NCBI GenBank assembly: GCA_900544235.1
Contig: UQUL01000001.1
Span: forward strand, 45,640 to 109,639
Length of the DNA: 64,000 nucleotides
DNA from: an uncultured Collinsella sp.
GTDB taxonomy: Bacteria; Actinomycetota; Coriobacteriia; Coriobacteriales; Coriobacteriaceae
Direction: 5' to 3'
Under the pieces are notes generated by a model. It searched no databases, was not told the DNA's origin, and saw only the letters and a list, made by a program, of their open reading frames with translations. Shown here piece by piece: positions 24,877-32,941 of the stretch (position 1 is its first letter; every line of letters starts with the position of its first letter). The position numbers and the translations under genes are program-made.

Positions 24877-25976
24877 GCGGATGCGTCTCCCTTCTGGCCG
24901 AGGCCCTCGGCAATGAGTTCGTGGAAAGTGGAAAGCGGCGTGCGGTCGATGCTGCAGCGGCCAATGCCGTGCGGAATCACCAGGTCGATGGTGTCGCCCG
25001 CGCGCTTCTTGTCGTGGAGCGCCTCGGCAAAGACGGCATCGGCATCGAGGTCGCAGCGGGTCTTGAGGCCATGGCGGGCGCAGAGCTCCTCAATACGACC
25101 GGGCAGTGCAGCATCGCAAACGCCGTGCAGGGCTGCGGCTCGCGTGATGATGCCCATGCCGATCGACACGCAGTTGCCGTGTCCGAGCTCAAAGTGCTCG
25201 CAGGCTTCGACGGCGTGTCCGGCGCTGTGTCCAAAGTTGAGGAGCTTGCGCTGGTTGGTTTCGCGCTCGTCGGTGACGACCACGGCGCGCTTGATGTCGA
25301 TATTGCGGGCGATGATGAGTGCTACGCGGGCCACATCGCGGTTGAGTAGCTCCAGCGTGAGCGGAGTCTTCTCCAGCTCGGCGAAAAGCTCCGGGTCGGC
25401 GATCACGGCGTGCTTGACGACCTCTCCGCAGCCGTCGGCGAACTGCTCGGGCGTGAGGGTGGCCAGGCACCCCACGTCGGCGATAACCACGCTCGGCTGC
25501 CAAAAGGCGCCGGCCAAGTTCTTGCCTGCAGCCAGGTCGATGGCGGTCTTGCCGCCCACCGACGAATCCACCATGGCGAGCAGGCTCGTCGGGATCTGCA
25601 CAAACTTGCAGCCGCGCATGTAGGTGGCGGCCACAAAGCCCGCCACGTCGCCCACGACGCCGCCGCCGAGTGCCACGATCACGTCGGAGCGCGAAAGCTC
25701 GTGCTCGGCCACAAACTCCAAAATGGCAACATAGGTTTCGGCGCGCTTATGGGCCTCGCCGGCCTCGAAGGTGCAGATGCTCACCTCGTAGCCTGACGCC
25801 TCCAGGCTCTGCTTAACGGGCATCTGGTAGAGCGGGCCCACGTTGGTGTCCGTCACGATGACGGCCTTGGTGCCGCCGGCAGTGGCGCGCACGAGCGGTC
25901 CCGCCTGCTCCAGCAAAAACGTGCCAACATGCACCCGGTAGGGGCGTGCGGTGTCGATATCGATGGTAATCGCCAT
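24870..25976 (-). CDS. aroB: 3-dehydroquinate synthase
   Basis: The 368-residue NAD- and metal-dependent enzyme cyclises DAHP to 3-dehydroquinate. The glycine-rich cofactor region reads ALGGGVVGDVAGFVAATY, followed by QIPTSLLAMVDSSVGGKTAI. The metal ligands fit E in ADGCGEVVKHAVI and the histidines in LLNFGHSAGHAVE and FELGHGNCVSIGM. The ATG at 25976 has GAAAGGA about 9 bases upstream. It lies 36 bases after tyrA in the same operon and overlaps aroA. It is the second shikimate step, directly after the DAHP synthase that opens the operon. Confidence 0.97.
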   Translation of the reverse strand: MAITIDIDTARPYRVHVGTFLLEQAGPLVRATAGGTKAVIVTDTNVGPLYQMPVKQSLEASGYEVSICTFEAGEAHKRAETYVAILEFVAEHELSRSDVIVALGGGVVGDVAGFVAATYMRGCKFVQIPTSLLAMVDSSVGGKTAIDLAAGKNLAGAFWQPSVVIADVGCLATLTPEQFADGCGEVVKHAVIADPELFAELEKTPLTLELLNRDVARVALIIARNIDIKRAVVVTDERETNQRKLLNFGHSAGHAVEACEHFELGHGNCVSIGMGIITRAAALHGVCDAALPGRIEELCARHGLKTRCDLDADAVFAEALHDKKRAGDTIDLVIPHGIGRCSIDRTPLSTFHELIAEGLGQKGDASAC

Positions 25977-26012
25977 AAGCTATGGTCCTTTCGACCTGGC
26001 GTGATAGGTGGT

Positions 26013-26927
26013 CTAGTGGGAGGCCTCGTCGTCGAGCGCGCGCTTAATGCGGTCGCCCTCGGCAAGGAGATTCTCCAGATAGCGCTGGTCGCGGTCCTTA
26101 AGGGCGCGGCTGTAGGCGCCGAGCGAGTCGATCAGGTGGTCGATCTCGAAGGCGAGCGCGTCGGCGTCGTCGATCATGAGCTCGGACCACATCTGCGGGT
26201 TGAGGTGCGCCACGCGGGTGAGGTCGCGGTAGCTGCCGGCCGAAAAGCCGTGGTGGACCTGGGCAGTGGGGCTCTTGACGTAGGCGTTGGACACCACGTG
26301 CGCAAGCTGGCTCGTGAAGGCGATGACGCGGTCGTGCTCGGCGGCGCTGGTCACGCTGAACTTGCCAAAGCCCAGGGGGCGCACCATCTCGCGCACCTGG
26401 CCCAAAAGCTCCAGCTTAAGTGTATCGTCCACCGCGGGTGGCACGAGCACGAGCGGGGCGCCCTGGAACAGGTCGGCGCGGGAGTGCGCATAGCCCGAGT
26501 ACTGCGTGCCCGCCATGGGGTGCGCACCCACAAAGTAAAAGCCGTGCTCGCGGGCAAGCTCAAAGGCGCGCTCGCACACGATGCCCTTGACACCCACCGT
26601 GTCGATCACCACGGGACCCATGATGGCGTCGGAGTCGGTGGCGTCGGCGAGCGCCTGGGCGTGCGCCTCGAGCCACTCGATGCATGCCTCGGGATAGCAG
26701 GCAAGGACGATGATGTCGCATTCGCCGAGTGTCTTGTCGTTGAGCTCTCCGGCGACAGTGCCCATGCTGGCGGCCGTCATGACGTCGTCATCGGGGTCCC
26801 AGGCCAGCACGCGGACGCCCGCCTGCGCATAGCCGCGGGCAAAGCTTCCGCCGATGAGGCCCAGGCCCACGATACCGGCGCACTTGGGGCCGCCCTGGTT
26901 AACACGCGCGTTTCTCACCGTACCCAT
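26013..26927 (-). CDS. tyrA: Prephenate dehydrogenase
   Basis: The 304-residue protein oxidises prephenate to 4-hydroxyphenylpyruvate for tyrosine. The NAD-binding loop GLGLIGGSFARGYAQAG is near residues 21-37. ACYPEACIEWLE, DTVGVKG, and GAHPMAGTQYSGYAHSRAD follow, the last holding the catalytic-type histidine and substrate-binding residues. No chorismate mutase or ACT domain is fused, so mutase activity must come from PheA. The ATG at 26927 has GGAG 6 bases upstream and lies three bases after the stop of the DAHP synthase gene. Tyrosine control may therefore act on the DAHP synthase or on the leader rather than on this enzyme. Confidence 0.95.
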   Translation of the reverse strand: MGTVRNARVNQGGPKCAGIVGLGLIGGSFARGYAQAGVRVLAWDPDDDVMTAASMGTVAGELNDKTLGECDIIVLACYPEACIEWLEAHAQALADATDSDAIMGPVVIDTVGVKGIVCERAFELAREHGFYFVGAHPMAGTQYSGYAHSRADLFQGAPLVLVPPAVDDTLKLELLGQVREMVRPLGFGKFSVTSAAEHDRVIAFTSQLAHVVSNAYVKSPTAQVHHGFSAGSYRDLTRVAHLNPQMWSELMIDDADALAFEIDHLIDSLGAYSRALKDRDQRYLENLLAEGDRIKRALDDEASH

Positions 26928-26930
26928 GGG

Positions 26931-27953
26931 CTACTCCATGGTCTCTTGGCAGACAACTTCGCGGATTGCTCGGATGCGGCGCATGGTGTCGTCGAACTGA
27001 TCGGGGGTGAGGGCCTGGGCGCCGTCGGACCAGGCACGGCTCGGCTCGTCGTGGACCTCGATCTCCAGACCGTTGGCGCCGCAGGCGGTCGCGGCGAGCG
27101 CCATGGGCTCGACGTAGCGGGTGTAGCCGGTGGCGTGGCTGGGGTCGGCGACGACGGGCAGGTGCGACAGGTGGTGCAGCACCGGCACGGCGTTGAGGTC
27201 GAAGGTATTGCGGGTGCGGGTCTCGAAGGTGCGGATGCCGCGCTCGCACAGGATGACGTTGTCGTTGCCCTCGCTCATGATGTACTCGGCGGCCATAAGC
27301 AGCTCGTCGATCGTGCCGGACATGCCGCGCTTGAGCAGAATTGGGGTCTGGGTCTTGCCGACCTCCTTGAGCAGGGGAAAGTTCTGGGCGTTGCGGGCGC
27401 CGATCTGCATGACGTCAATCTTCTTGTCCAAGAAGACCTGCACGTCGCGTGGGTCCATGATCTCGGTGACGATCGGCATGTCGAGCTCGGCAGACGCCTC
27501 GCACAGCAGGTCGAGGCCGGCGGGACCCATGCCCTGGTAGGCGTAGGGGGAGGTGCGGGGCTTGTAGGCACCGCCGCGCAGCATCGTGGCGCCGGCGGCC
27601 TTTACGCGGCGTGCGATGCGAATGAGGTTCTCGCCCTCGACGGAGCAGGGGCCGGCGATGACCTGGAACTGATCGCCGCCGATCTTGACGCCGTGGCCGC
27701 AGTCGATGACGGAGTCCTCGGGGTGGAACTTGCGGTTGGCGCGCTTGAACGGCTCGGAGACGCGCTGCACGCGCTCGACGACATCCATAGACTCGAGCAG
27801 GAACGGGTCTATCTTGGTCGTATCGCCCACCAGGCCGATGATCGTCTCGTTCTCGCCGCGCGAGACATCGGTCTTCAGGCCCTTTTTCTCAATCCAGCTG
27901 ACGATATGGCTTACGGCCTCGTCGCTGGCGCTCTGCTTTAGAATTGCAATCAT
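26931..27953 (-). CDS. aroF: 3-deoxy-7-phosphoheptulonate (DAHP) synthase, type I beta
   Basis: The 340-residue enzyme condenses PEP and erythrose 4-phosphate, the entry step of the pathway. The N-terminal 70 residues (MIAILKQSASDEAVSHIVSW, then TIIGLVGDTTKIDP) form the ferredoxin-like regulatory domain of the Thermotoga-type enzymes. The barrel follows: VIAGPCSVEGEN, GAYKPRTSPYAYQGMG, GARNAQNFPLL, LLKRGMSGTIDELL, and VADPSHATGY. ATG at 27953 follows AGAGG by 6 bases and fits the family N-terminus; an in-frame start at 28001 would lie inside the leader terminator. It is the first gene of the aromatic operon, so control of the whole pathway can act here. Confidence 0.95.
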   Translation of the reverse strand: MIAILKQSASDEAVSHIVSWIEKKGLKTDVSRGENETIIGLVGDTTKIDPFLLESMDVVERVQRVSEPFKRANRKFHPEDSVIDCGHGVKIGGDQFQVIAGPCSVEGENLIRIARRVKAAGATMLRGGAYKPRTSPYAYQGMGPAGLDLLCEASAELDMPIVTEIMDPRDVQVFLDKKIDVMQIGARNAQNFPLLKEVGKTQTPILLKRGMSGTIDELLMAAEYIMSEGNDNVILCERGIRTFETRTRNTFDLNAVPVLHHLSHLPVVADPSHATGYTRYVEPMALAATACGANGLEIEVHDEPSRAWSDGAQALTPDQFDDTMRRIRAIREVVCQETME

Positions 27954-27986
27954 GGTGTGCCTCTCACCTCGATGGATAACTTTTGC

Positions 27987-28010
27987 AAAAACGGCCCGCA
28001 TTGCGAGCCG
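27987..28010 (-). promoter_or_regulatory. Terminator-like hairpin in the aromatic operon leader (candidate attenuator)
   Basis: On the minus strand, CGGCTCGC (28010-28003) pairs with GCGGGCCG (27999-27992) around an AAT loop, with one T-G wobble, followed by TTTTT (27991-27987). It ends 33 bases before the DAHP synthase start codon. Such a terminator ahead of a biosynthetic operon suggests transcription attenuation; no leader peptide rich in Phe, Tyr or Trp is evident. Confidence 0.6.
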
Positions 28011-28116
28011 TGTATATATGGTGCATGAGAGTTTATACTATCTGACTCGCTTTTGCCTTCTAAAGTGGGCCGTTGCGCCGCGTCTCCCACGTAATTGCAA
28101 AGCTTTTTCTTTTATT

Positions 28117-28146
28117 TTGATAGCCCGTGGTGCACTTGGGTATAAT
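28117..28146 (+). promoter_or_regulatory. Promoter of tRNA-Arg(CCG)
   Basis: TTGATA (28117-28122) and a perfect TATAAT (28141-28146) are 18 bases apart; the tRNA begins 11 bases after the -10 box. Confidence 0.8.
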
Positions 28147-28157
28147 GCCAAACGTTG

Positions 28158-28234
28158 GCCCTATTAGCTCAGGGGATTAGAGCGTCTGCCTCCGGAGCAG
28201 AAGGCCGTTGGTTCGAATCCAACATGGGGCACCA
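28158..28234 (+). tRNA. tRNA-Arg (anticodon CCG)
   Basis: Acceptor GCCCTAT pairs with ATGGGGC (one wobble), the D-arm is GCTC...GAGC, the anticodon stem TCTGC/GCAGA encloses CTCCGGA with CCG as anticodon, and the T-arm is GTTGG-TTCGAAT-CCAAC. CCA is encoded. It reads CGG. Confidence 0.96.
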
Positions 28235-28245
28235 TCGAACGTAAG

Positions 28246-28279
28246 ACCGTCCGAACCTCGCATGGTCCGGGCGGTTTTT
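28246..28279 (+). terminator. Terminator after tRNA-Arg(CCG)
   Basis: ACCGTCCGAACC (28246-28257) pairs with GGTCCGGGCGGT (28264-28275) with one wobble and one mismatch, followed by a run of T. Confidence 0.8.
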
Positions 28280-28310
28280 CTTATACCGACGCGACGTGAT
28301 GGGACGTGGT

Positions 28311-31034
28311 ATGGCAGCAACGGATATCGAGCGCGGACTCTCGACCGCCGAGGTCGAGGAGCGCATCGCCGCCGGTAAGATCAACCGCAACATGGAGCTC
28401 AAGACCAAGTCGGTCAAAGAGCTCATCATCGAGAACCTCTGCACGCTGTTCAATTTGATCAACGTGATCTTAGCGTTCCTGGTCATTTTGACCGGTTCGT
28501 TTAAGAATCTGACGTTCCTGTTCGTGGTGTTTCTCAATACCGCTATTGGCGTCATCCAGTCCATGCGTTCCAAGAGGATGGTCGATAAGCTCACGCTGCT
28601 GACCTCCAAGAAGGCCATCGCGGTGCGCGACGGCGCCGAGGTGGAGCTCGACCTGGACCAGATCGTGCTCGACGACATCATTCGCCTGGGGCGCGGCGAC
28701 CAGATTCCCGCCGACGCCGTGGTGGTTTCGGGCGAGGCGCTCGTGAACGAGAGCCTGCTGACGGGCGAGAGCGACCTTATTAAGAAACAGCCCGGTTCCG
28801 AGCTCATGAGCGGCAGCTTTATCGACTCGGGCCTGCTGCGCGCCCGCGTGATCCATGTTGGCGCCGACAATTACGTGGCTAAGATCAATAACGAGGCCAA
28901 ATACGTCAAAAAGGTCAATTCCGAGATCATGAACGCGCTTAACGCCATCGTGCGCTTTGCGAGCATCATCATGATCCCGCTCGGTTTGGCGTTGTTTGCC
29001 TCGAGTGTGAGCGAGCTGTGGGATGCCGCGGGAACCCCGGGCGATAGCGCGCTTTCGTGGTGCTTCTCCGAGCTGTTGGCCGGTCATGTGCCTTCGTCGG
29101 CGCTGCTGTCCACGGTGGGCGCCCTGCTGGGCATGATCCCGCAAGGCCTGGTGCTGCTGACCTCGTCGGTGCTCGCCATCGCCACGGTGCGCCTGGCCCG
29201 CCGCAAGGTGCTGGCGCAGCAGCTCTACTGCATCGAGACGCTCGCTCGCGTTGACGTGCTGTGCCTGGACAAGACGGGCACCATCACGTCGGGCCGCATG
29301 GAGGTCGAGGGCACGTATCCGCTGCCGGTTGAGGGCGTGAGCCTAGGCGCCGGCTCGGACGAGGCGGCCGTTCCCGTTGATACCACGGTGCTCGATTTTG
29401 CGCTGGCTAACGTCGCGCGTGCGACTTCGGCCGATGCCAACGAGACCTGCCAGGCGCTGCTCAACTATTACGCCGATCGCCCGGTCGAGGTGTCTGAGCC
29501 GCTGTCGGTCATTCCGTTCTCGTCCTCCAAAAAGTGGAGCGGCGCGTCGTTTGCGCAGGGCTCCTATGTGATGGGTGCGGCGCAGTTTGTGCTCTCTGAT
29601 CGTGCGTTCGTCCAGGTCGAGAACCGTGTCGCCGAGCTTGCCGATACCTGCCGCGTGCTCGTGGTGGCGCGCGTGGACGGCTTTACACCCGATGGCGATA
29701 TGGTGGGCGAGGCCGAGCCCGTGGGCTTTGTGACCATCCGCGACGAGATTCGTACCTCGGCGGCCGAGACTATTGGCTACTTTAACGAGCAGGGCGTGAC
29801 CCTCAACGTGATCAGTGGCGACGACCCGCGTACGGTGTCGTCGATCGCGCGCGTGGTGGGCGTGCCGGGGGCGGACGCTTATGTGGACGCCACGACGCTC
29901 GATACGCCGGCCAAGCTCGATGCCGCAGTGGACCGCTACCATGTCTTTGGTCGTGTGACCCCGCAGCAGAAGCGCGAGCTCGTGCAGGCGCTCAAGCGCC
30001 GCGAGCACACCGTGGCCATGACTGGCGACGGCGTCAACGACGTGCTGGCGCTCAAGGAGGCCGACTGCTCCGTGGCCATGGCGGCCGGCTCCGATGCCGC
30101 GCGTAACGTGGCCGAGATCGTACTCGTCGACAACGACTTTGCCTCGATGCCCGCCGTGGTGGCCGAGGGCCGTCGCTCCATCAACAACCTGCAGCGTTCG
30201 GCCTCGCTGTTCCTGACCAAGACGCTGTTCTCGATGGGCCTGGCGGCGCTGTGCATCGCGCTGCCGCCGTACCCCTTCGAGCCCATCCAGATGACGCTCA
30301 TCAACTTTTTCTGCATCGGCGCGCCGGGCTTTGTGTTGGGACTGGAGCCCAACAATGCTCGCGTGAAGGGTGCGTTTTTGACGAACGTACTCAAGCGGGC
30401 ACTGCCGGCGTCGATTGCGGTCATTTTGGCTGCGGCGCTCGATATCTTTGTGGCGCGCGTGTTTGGCTTTAGCCAGCTCACGCTGTCTACGATGTGCCTG
30501 CTTACGTCGTGCGCGGCGAGCGTCAGCCTGATCTGGCGCATTTCGCAGCCTCTCACGCCCTTACGTGTGGTGCTCTTTGTGTTTGTAGTCGCCGGCATCC
30601 TGGTGGGCGTTATCGGATTCCCGGAGCTGCTGTCCATTGCCAACCTGTCGATGGGCCAGATGGTTATCTTGGCTGTCATCGTGGTCTTTACCTGCTCGGT
30701 GTTCTTTAAGCTCGCCACGATGATGGATTCGCTCAAGCCGCGTCGTCGTCATGCCGCAACTGGTTTTGGCCGTGGTGTGCGCGTTCACCTGGGTCGCGGT
30801 GGCGGCAAGGTGAGCTCGACGGGTTCGACGGCCGAGCGTTTTGCCAAGCGCGTCGCCGCCGACATGGCGCAGCGCCGCGAAGATCGCACCGCTCGCGAGG
30901 CCGAGGCCCGCGCACTCGAGGGCGTGGCCCAGGCCCAGCCCAAGAAAAAGAAGAGTGCCGGAGCCAAGCGCTCTCGCGTGACCAAGTCCGCCCAAGGCAT
31001 CAAGGTCTCGATGCCAAGCAAAAAGGAGAAGTAG
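28311..31034 (+). CDS. Cation-translocating P-type ATPase (HAD superfamily, CtpE-like)
   Basis: The roughly 907-residue membrane pump has the full P-type core: actuator loop TGES (151-154), phosphorylation site DKTGT with D320, and hinge motif TGDGVNDVLALKEADCSVAM. In the transmembrane helix before the phosphorylation site it has PQGL where most pumps have PEGL. This, together with the short N-terminus lacking metal-binding domains, resembles the CtpE group, which moves calcium in mycobacteria; the ion here is not certain. The last 90 residues form a basic, Ala/Lys/Arg-rich cytoplasmic tail. ATG at 28311 is chosen for GGGA 6 bases upstream, but GTG at 28296 and ATG at 28299 are in frame. It starts shortly after the tRNA terminator and is monocistronic or paired with the zinc-ribbon gene. 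Confidence 0.9.
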   Translation: MAATDIERGLSTAEVEERIAAGKINRNMELKTKSVKELIIENLCTLFNLINVILAFLVILTGSFKNLTFLFVVFLNTAIGVIQSMRSKRMVDKLTLLTSKKAIAVRDGAEVELDLDQIVLDDIIRLGRGDQIPADAVVVSGEALVNESLLTGESDLIKKQPGSELMSGSFIDSGLLRARVIHVGADNYVAKINNEAKYVKKVNSEIMNALNAIVRFASIIMIPLGLALFASSVSELWDAAGTPGDSALSWCFSELLAGHVPSSALLSTVGALLGMIPQGLVLLTSSVLAIATVRLARRKVLAQQLYCIETLARVDVLCLDKTGTITSGRMEVEGTYPLPVEGVSLGAGSDEAAVPVDTTVLDFALANVARATSADANETCQALLNYYADRPVEVSEPLSVIPFSSSKKWSGASFAQGSYVMGAAQFVLSDRAFVQVENRVAELADTCRVLVVARVDGFTPDGDMVGEAEPVGFVTIRDEIRTSAAETIGYFNEQGVTLNVISGDDPRTVSSIARVVGVPGADAYVDATTLDTPAKLDAAVDRYHVFGRVTPQQKRELVQALKRREHTVAMTGDGVNDVLALKEADCSVAMAAGSDAARNVAEIVLVDNDFASMPAVVAEGRRSINNLQRSASLFLTKTLFSMGLAALCIALPPYPFEPIQMTLINFFCIGAPGFVLGLEPNNARVKGAFLTNVLKRALPASIAVILAAALDIFVARVFGFSQLTLSTMCLLTSCAASVSLIWRISQPLTPLRVVLFVFVVAGILVGVIGFPELLSIANLSMGQMVILAVIVVFTCSVFFKLATMMDSLKPRRRHAATGFGRGVRVHLGRGGGKVSSTGSTAERFAKRVAADMAQRREDRTAREAEARALEGVAQAQPKKKKSAGAKRSRVTKSAQGIKVSMPSKKEK

Positions 31035-31137
31035 CTACGCGCCCTGGCGATGTTGAATTGGTGCCTTGCTCCTGTGGGGCCGTTGCGATGTTATGCTCTA
31101 ACCTCGATTGTTTGAATTGCTTCGAAAAGAGGATGCC

Positions 31138-32280
31138 GTGATCTGCCCGCATTGCCTTAAGACTATCGAGGACGGCGCCTCGTTCTGCCCCTACTGCAAC
31201 GCCTATGTGGGTCCGGGCGATGGTCCCGAGCACACCGAGTTCGTGTTCTGTGAGGGCTGTGGTGCCCGTCTTTCTCCGCATGACCGTACGTGCCCCAAAT
31301 GCGGACGCCCCGCTCCGGGTATCCTCTCCGAGGACGCGGCCGCATCCGACCTGGCAGCGGGCCGCACGGCGGGCTTTCCGCGCCTAACGCAAGAGCAGAT
31401 CGATACCGAGGTGCCGCATGCGCCGGCCTCGGCTGCTGCGGTTCTTTCGGACGCCGCCGATCCCAACGAGACCTGCGTGCTGCCGGCTTTCGATAAGGAT
31501 TTCGGTATCCCCAAGGTCGATATTCCCACGTCCGTTTCCCTGCATGACGATGCTCAAAAACCCAAGCGCAAGGTGCATCCCGACGAGGACGCCTATCACA
31601 AGCACAAGCGTCATATCCCCAAGCCGCTCATCGTCATCGCGGTCCTTGCTGTCGTTTGCGGCGGTGCCTACTGGTTCGTGACGACCGATCCCATGGGTGT
31701 CATGCCTGGCTTCTATGACCAGTTTGGCCAGGCCGCGCAGACCACCTTCCCCACGCGCCAAAAGGGCGAGGCGACTGAGGACGATTCCAAGCAGGACGAT
31801 TCTGCCGAGGTGGTCCAGGAAGAAACCGTGCTCACCGATGATCAGCTCTATACCAGGCTCGACGGTCTGTATCAGACCATCGTGTCCTACGGTGACGAGG
31901 ACCAGATCGGCGAGGTCATCGATTCCTTTAACAACGGTTATCTCCGAACGCCGCTGTCCACCCGTCAGGAGCTGTCGCAGAGTGCTTACGCCCTGCGCGA
32001 CCAGATTAAAAAGACGCAAGATGAGCTCAGCAACCTTAAGTACCAGGACGATACGGTCTATGCGGACGACATTGCCCACTTAAAGCAGCTTGCCGAGTGG
32101 ATGTACGAGCGTGTCGACGTGATCTGTCAGAGCTGGGACATCTCGCTGGCCATTCCCGATGGCGAGTCGATGAGTTCCCACCAAAGCGAGATCCTGGCGC
32201 CCATCGCGCAGGGTGGCAACAGCGCGCTGAACCAGTACGACGCCAACGTGGGCTCCTGGAAGCCGCAGCAGCGTTCCTAA
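31138..32280 (+). CDS. Zinc-ribbon, single-span membrane protein of unknown function
   Basis: The 380-residue protein opens with two zinc ribbons: CPHC...CPYC (residues 3-17) and CEGCGARL...CPKCG (about 39-57). A low-complexity linker follows, then one membrane span near residues 161-182 (PLIVIAVLAVVCGGAYWFV). The C-terminal 195 residues lie outside the cytoplasm if the zinc ribbons are inside. They are acidic and helical, with possible coiled coil (about 285-320). I do not recognise the outer domain. GTG at 31138 is preceded by AAGAGGA; the reading frame extends upstream but without a ribosome-binding site. It has its own space before the cyclophilin gene, which has its own promoter. A role in sensing or in envelope assembly is only a guess. 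Confidence 0.75.
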   Translation: MICPHCLKTIEDGASFCPYCNAYVGPGDGPEHTEFVFCEGCGARLSPHDRTCPKCGRPAPGILSEDAAASDLAAGRTAGFPRLTQEQIDTEVPHAPASAAAVLSDAADPNETCVLPAFDKDFGIPKVDIPTSVSLHDDAQKPKRKVHPDEDAYHKHKRHIPKPLIVIAVLAVVCGGAYWFVTTDPMGVMPGFYDQFGQAAQTTFPTRQKGEATEDDSKQDDSAEVVQEETVLTDDQLYTRLDGLYQTIVSYGDEDQIGEVIDSFNNGYLRTPLSTRQELSQSAYALRDQIKKTQDELSNLKYQDDTVYADDIAHLKQLAEWMYERVDVICQSWDISLAIPDGESMSSHQSEILAPIAQGGNSALNQYDANVGSWKPQQRS

Positions 32281-32318
32281 AATTAGTTCGCCATAGTCGG
32301 CATAACCTACGTGCGCAA

Positions 32319-32348
32319 TTGATGTAAGCGCATGCTTATTGCTACAAT
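32319..32348 (+). promoter_or_regulatory. Candidate promoter for the cyclophilin gene
   Basis: TTGATG (32319-32324) and TACAAT (32343-32348) are 18 bases apart, 39 bases before the start codon. Confidence 0.6.
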
Positions 32349-32387
32349 TCGTACAAATATGCTTTAAACGCACGAGGAAGGAACCAC

Positions 32388-32930
32388 ATGTTTGGTTTTA
32401 AGAAAGAGCTCTACACGCCCGAGTATCAGCTTGCCGGCGACGAGTGCGCCGTTATCGAGACGTCGAAGGGTACCATCAAGGTCAAGTTTGACGGCGAGGG
32501 CGCTCCCATTCATGTCGCGAACTTCTGCGAGCTTTCCACGATGGATTTCTATGATGGCCTTAAGTTCCATCGCTATGTGCCCGGCTTTGTCATTCAGGGC
32601 GGCGACCCCAATACCCGCGATATGTCCGGCGCCGACGTTGCTGCCGGCCTTGAGGGCCCCGACGGTATGCCCGGTACCGGTGGCCCCGGCTACTGCATCA
32701 AGGGCGAGTTTGCCACCAATCCGCGCAACAGCCATGTCGATGGTGCCCTTGCCATGGCACGCTCCATGGACCCCGATTCCGCGGGTTCGCAGTTCTACTT
32801 CTGCCTGGGCGCCCAGCATAACCTCGATTCCGGTTACACCGTCTTTGGTACCACGGTCGAGGGTCTCGATGTGATTTCGCAGCTGCGTGCCGGCGACGAG
32901 ATCGTCCATGTCGAGATCGTTCACGAGTAA
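32388..32930 (+). CDS. Cyclophilin-type peptidyl-prolyl cis-trans isomerase
   Basis: The 180-residue single-domain cyclophilin should speed proline isomerisation in the cytoplasm; no signal peptide is seen. Motifs are clear: IETSKGTIKVKFDGEGAPIH, then FYDGLKFHRYVPGFVIQGGDP with the catalytic arginine, then SHVDGALAMARSMDPDSAGSQFYFC and GYTVFGTTVEGLDV. The tryptophan that binds cyclosporin in human CypA is not present. The ATG at 32388 follows AGGAAGGA. It is followed 11 bases later by a TPR protein gene, suggesting co-transcription. An extracellular homologue role is unlikely without a signal. Confidence 0.93.
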   Translation: MFGFKKELYTPEYQLAGDECAVIETSKGTIKVKFDGEGAPIHVANFCELSTMDFYDGLKFHRYVPGFVIQGGDPNTRDMSGADVAAGLEGPDGMPGTGGPGYCIKGEFATNPRNSHVDGALAMARSMDPDSAGSQFYFCLGAQHNLDSGYTVFGTTVEGLDVISQLRAGDEIVHVEIVHE

Positions 32931-32941
32931 AGGGGACTTCC

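Noticed and set aside
25929..27941. A 670-codon open frame antisense to tyrA and DAHP synthase
   Set aside because: It crosses two well-defined genes and contains no recognisable domain.
27964..28026. A 20-codon leader peptide ahead of the aromatic operon
   Set aside because: No ribosome-binding site and no run of Phe, Tyr or Trp codons.
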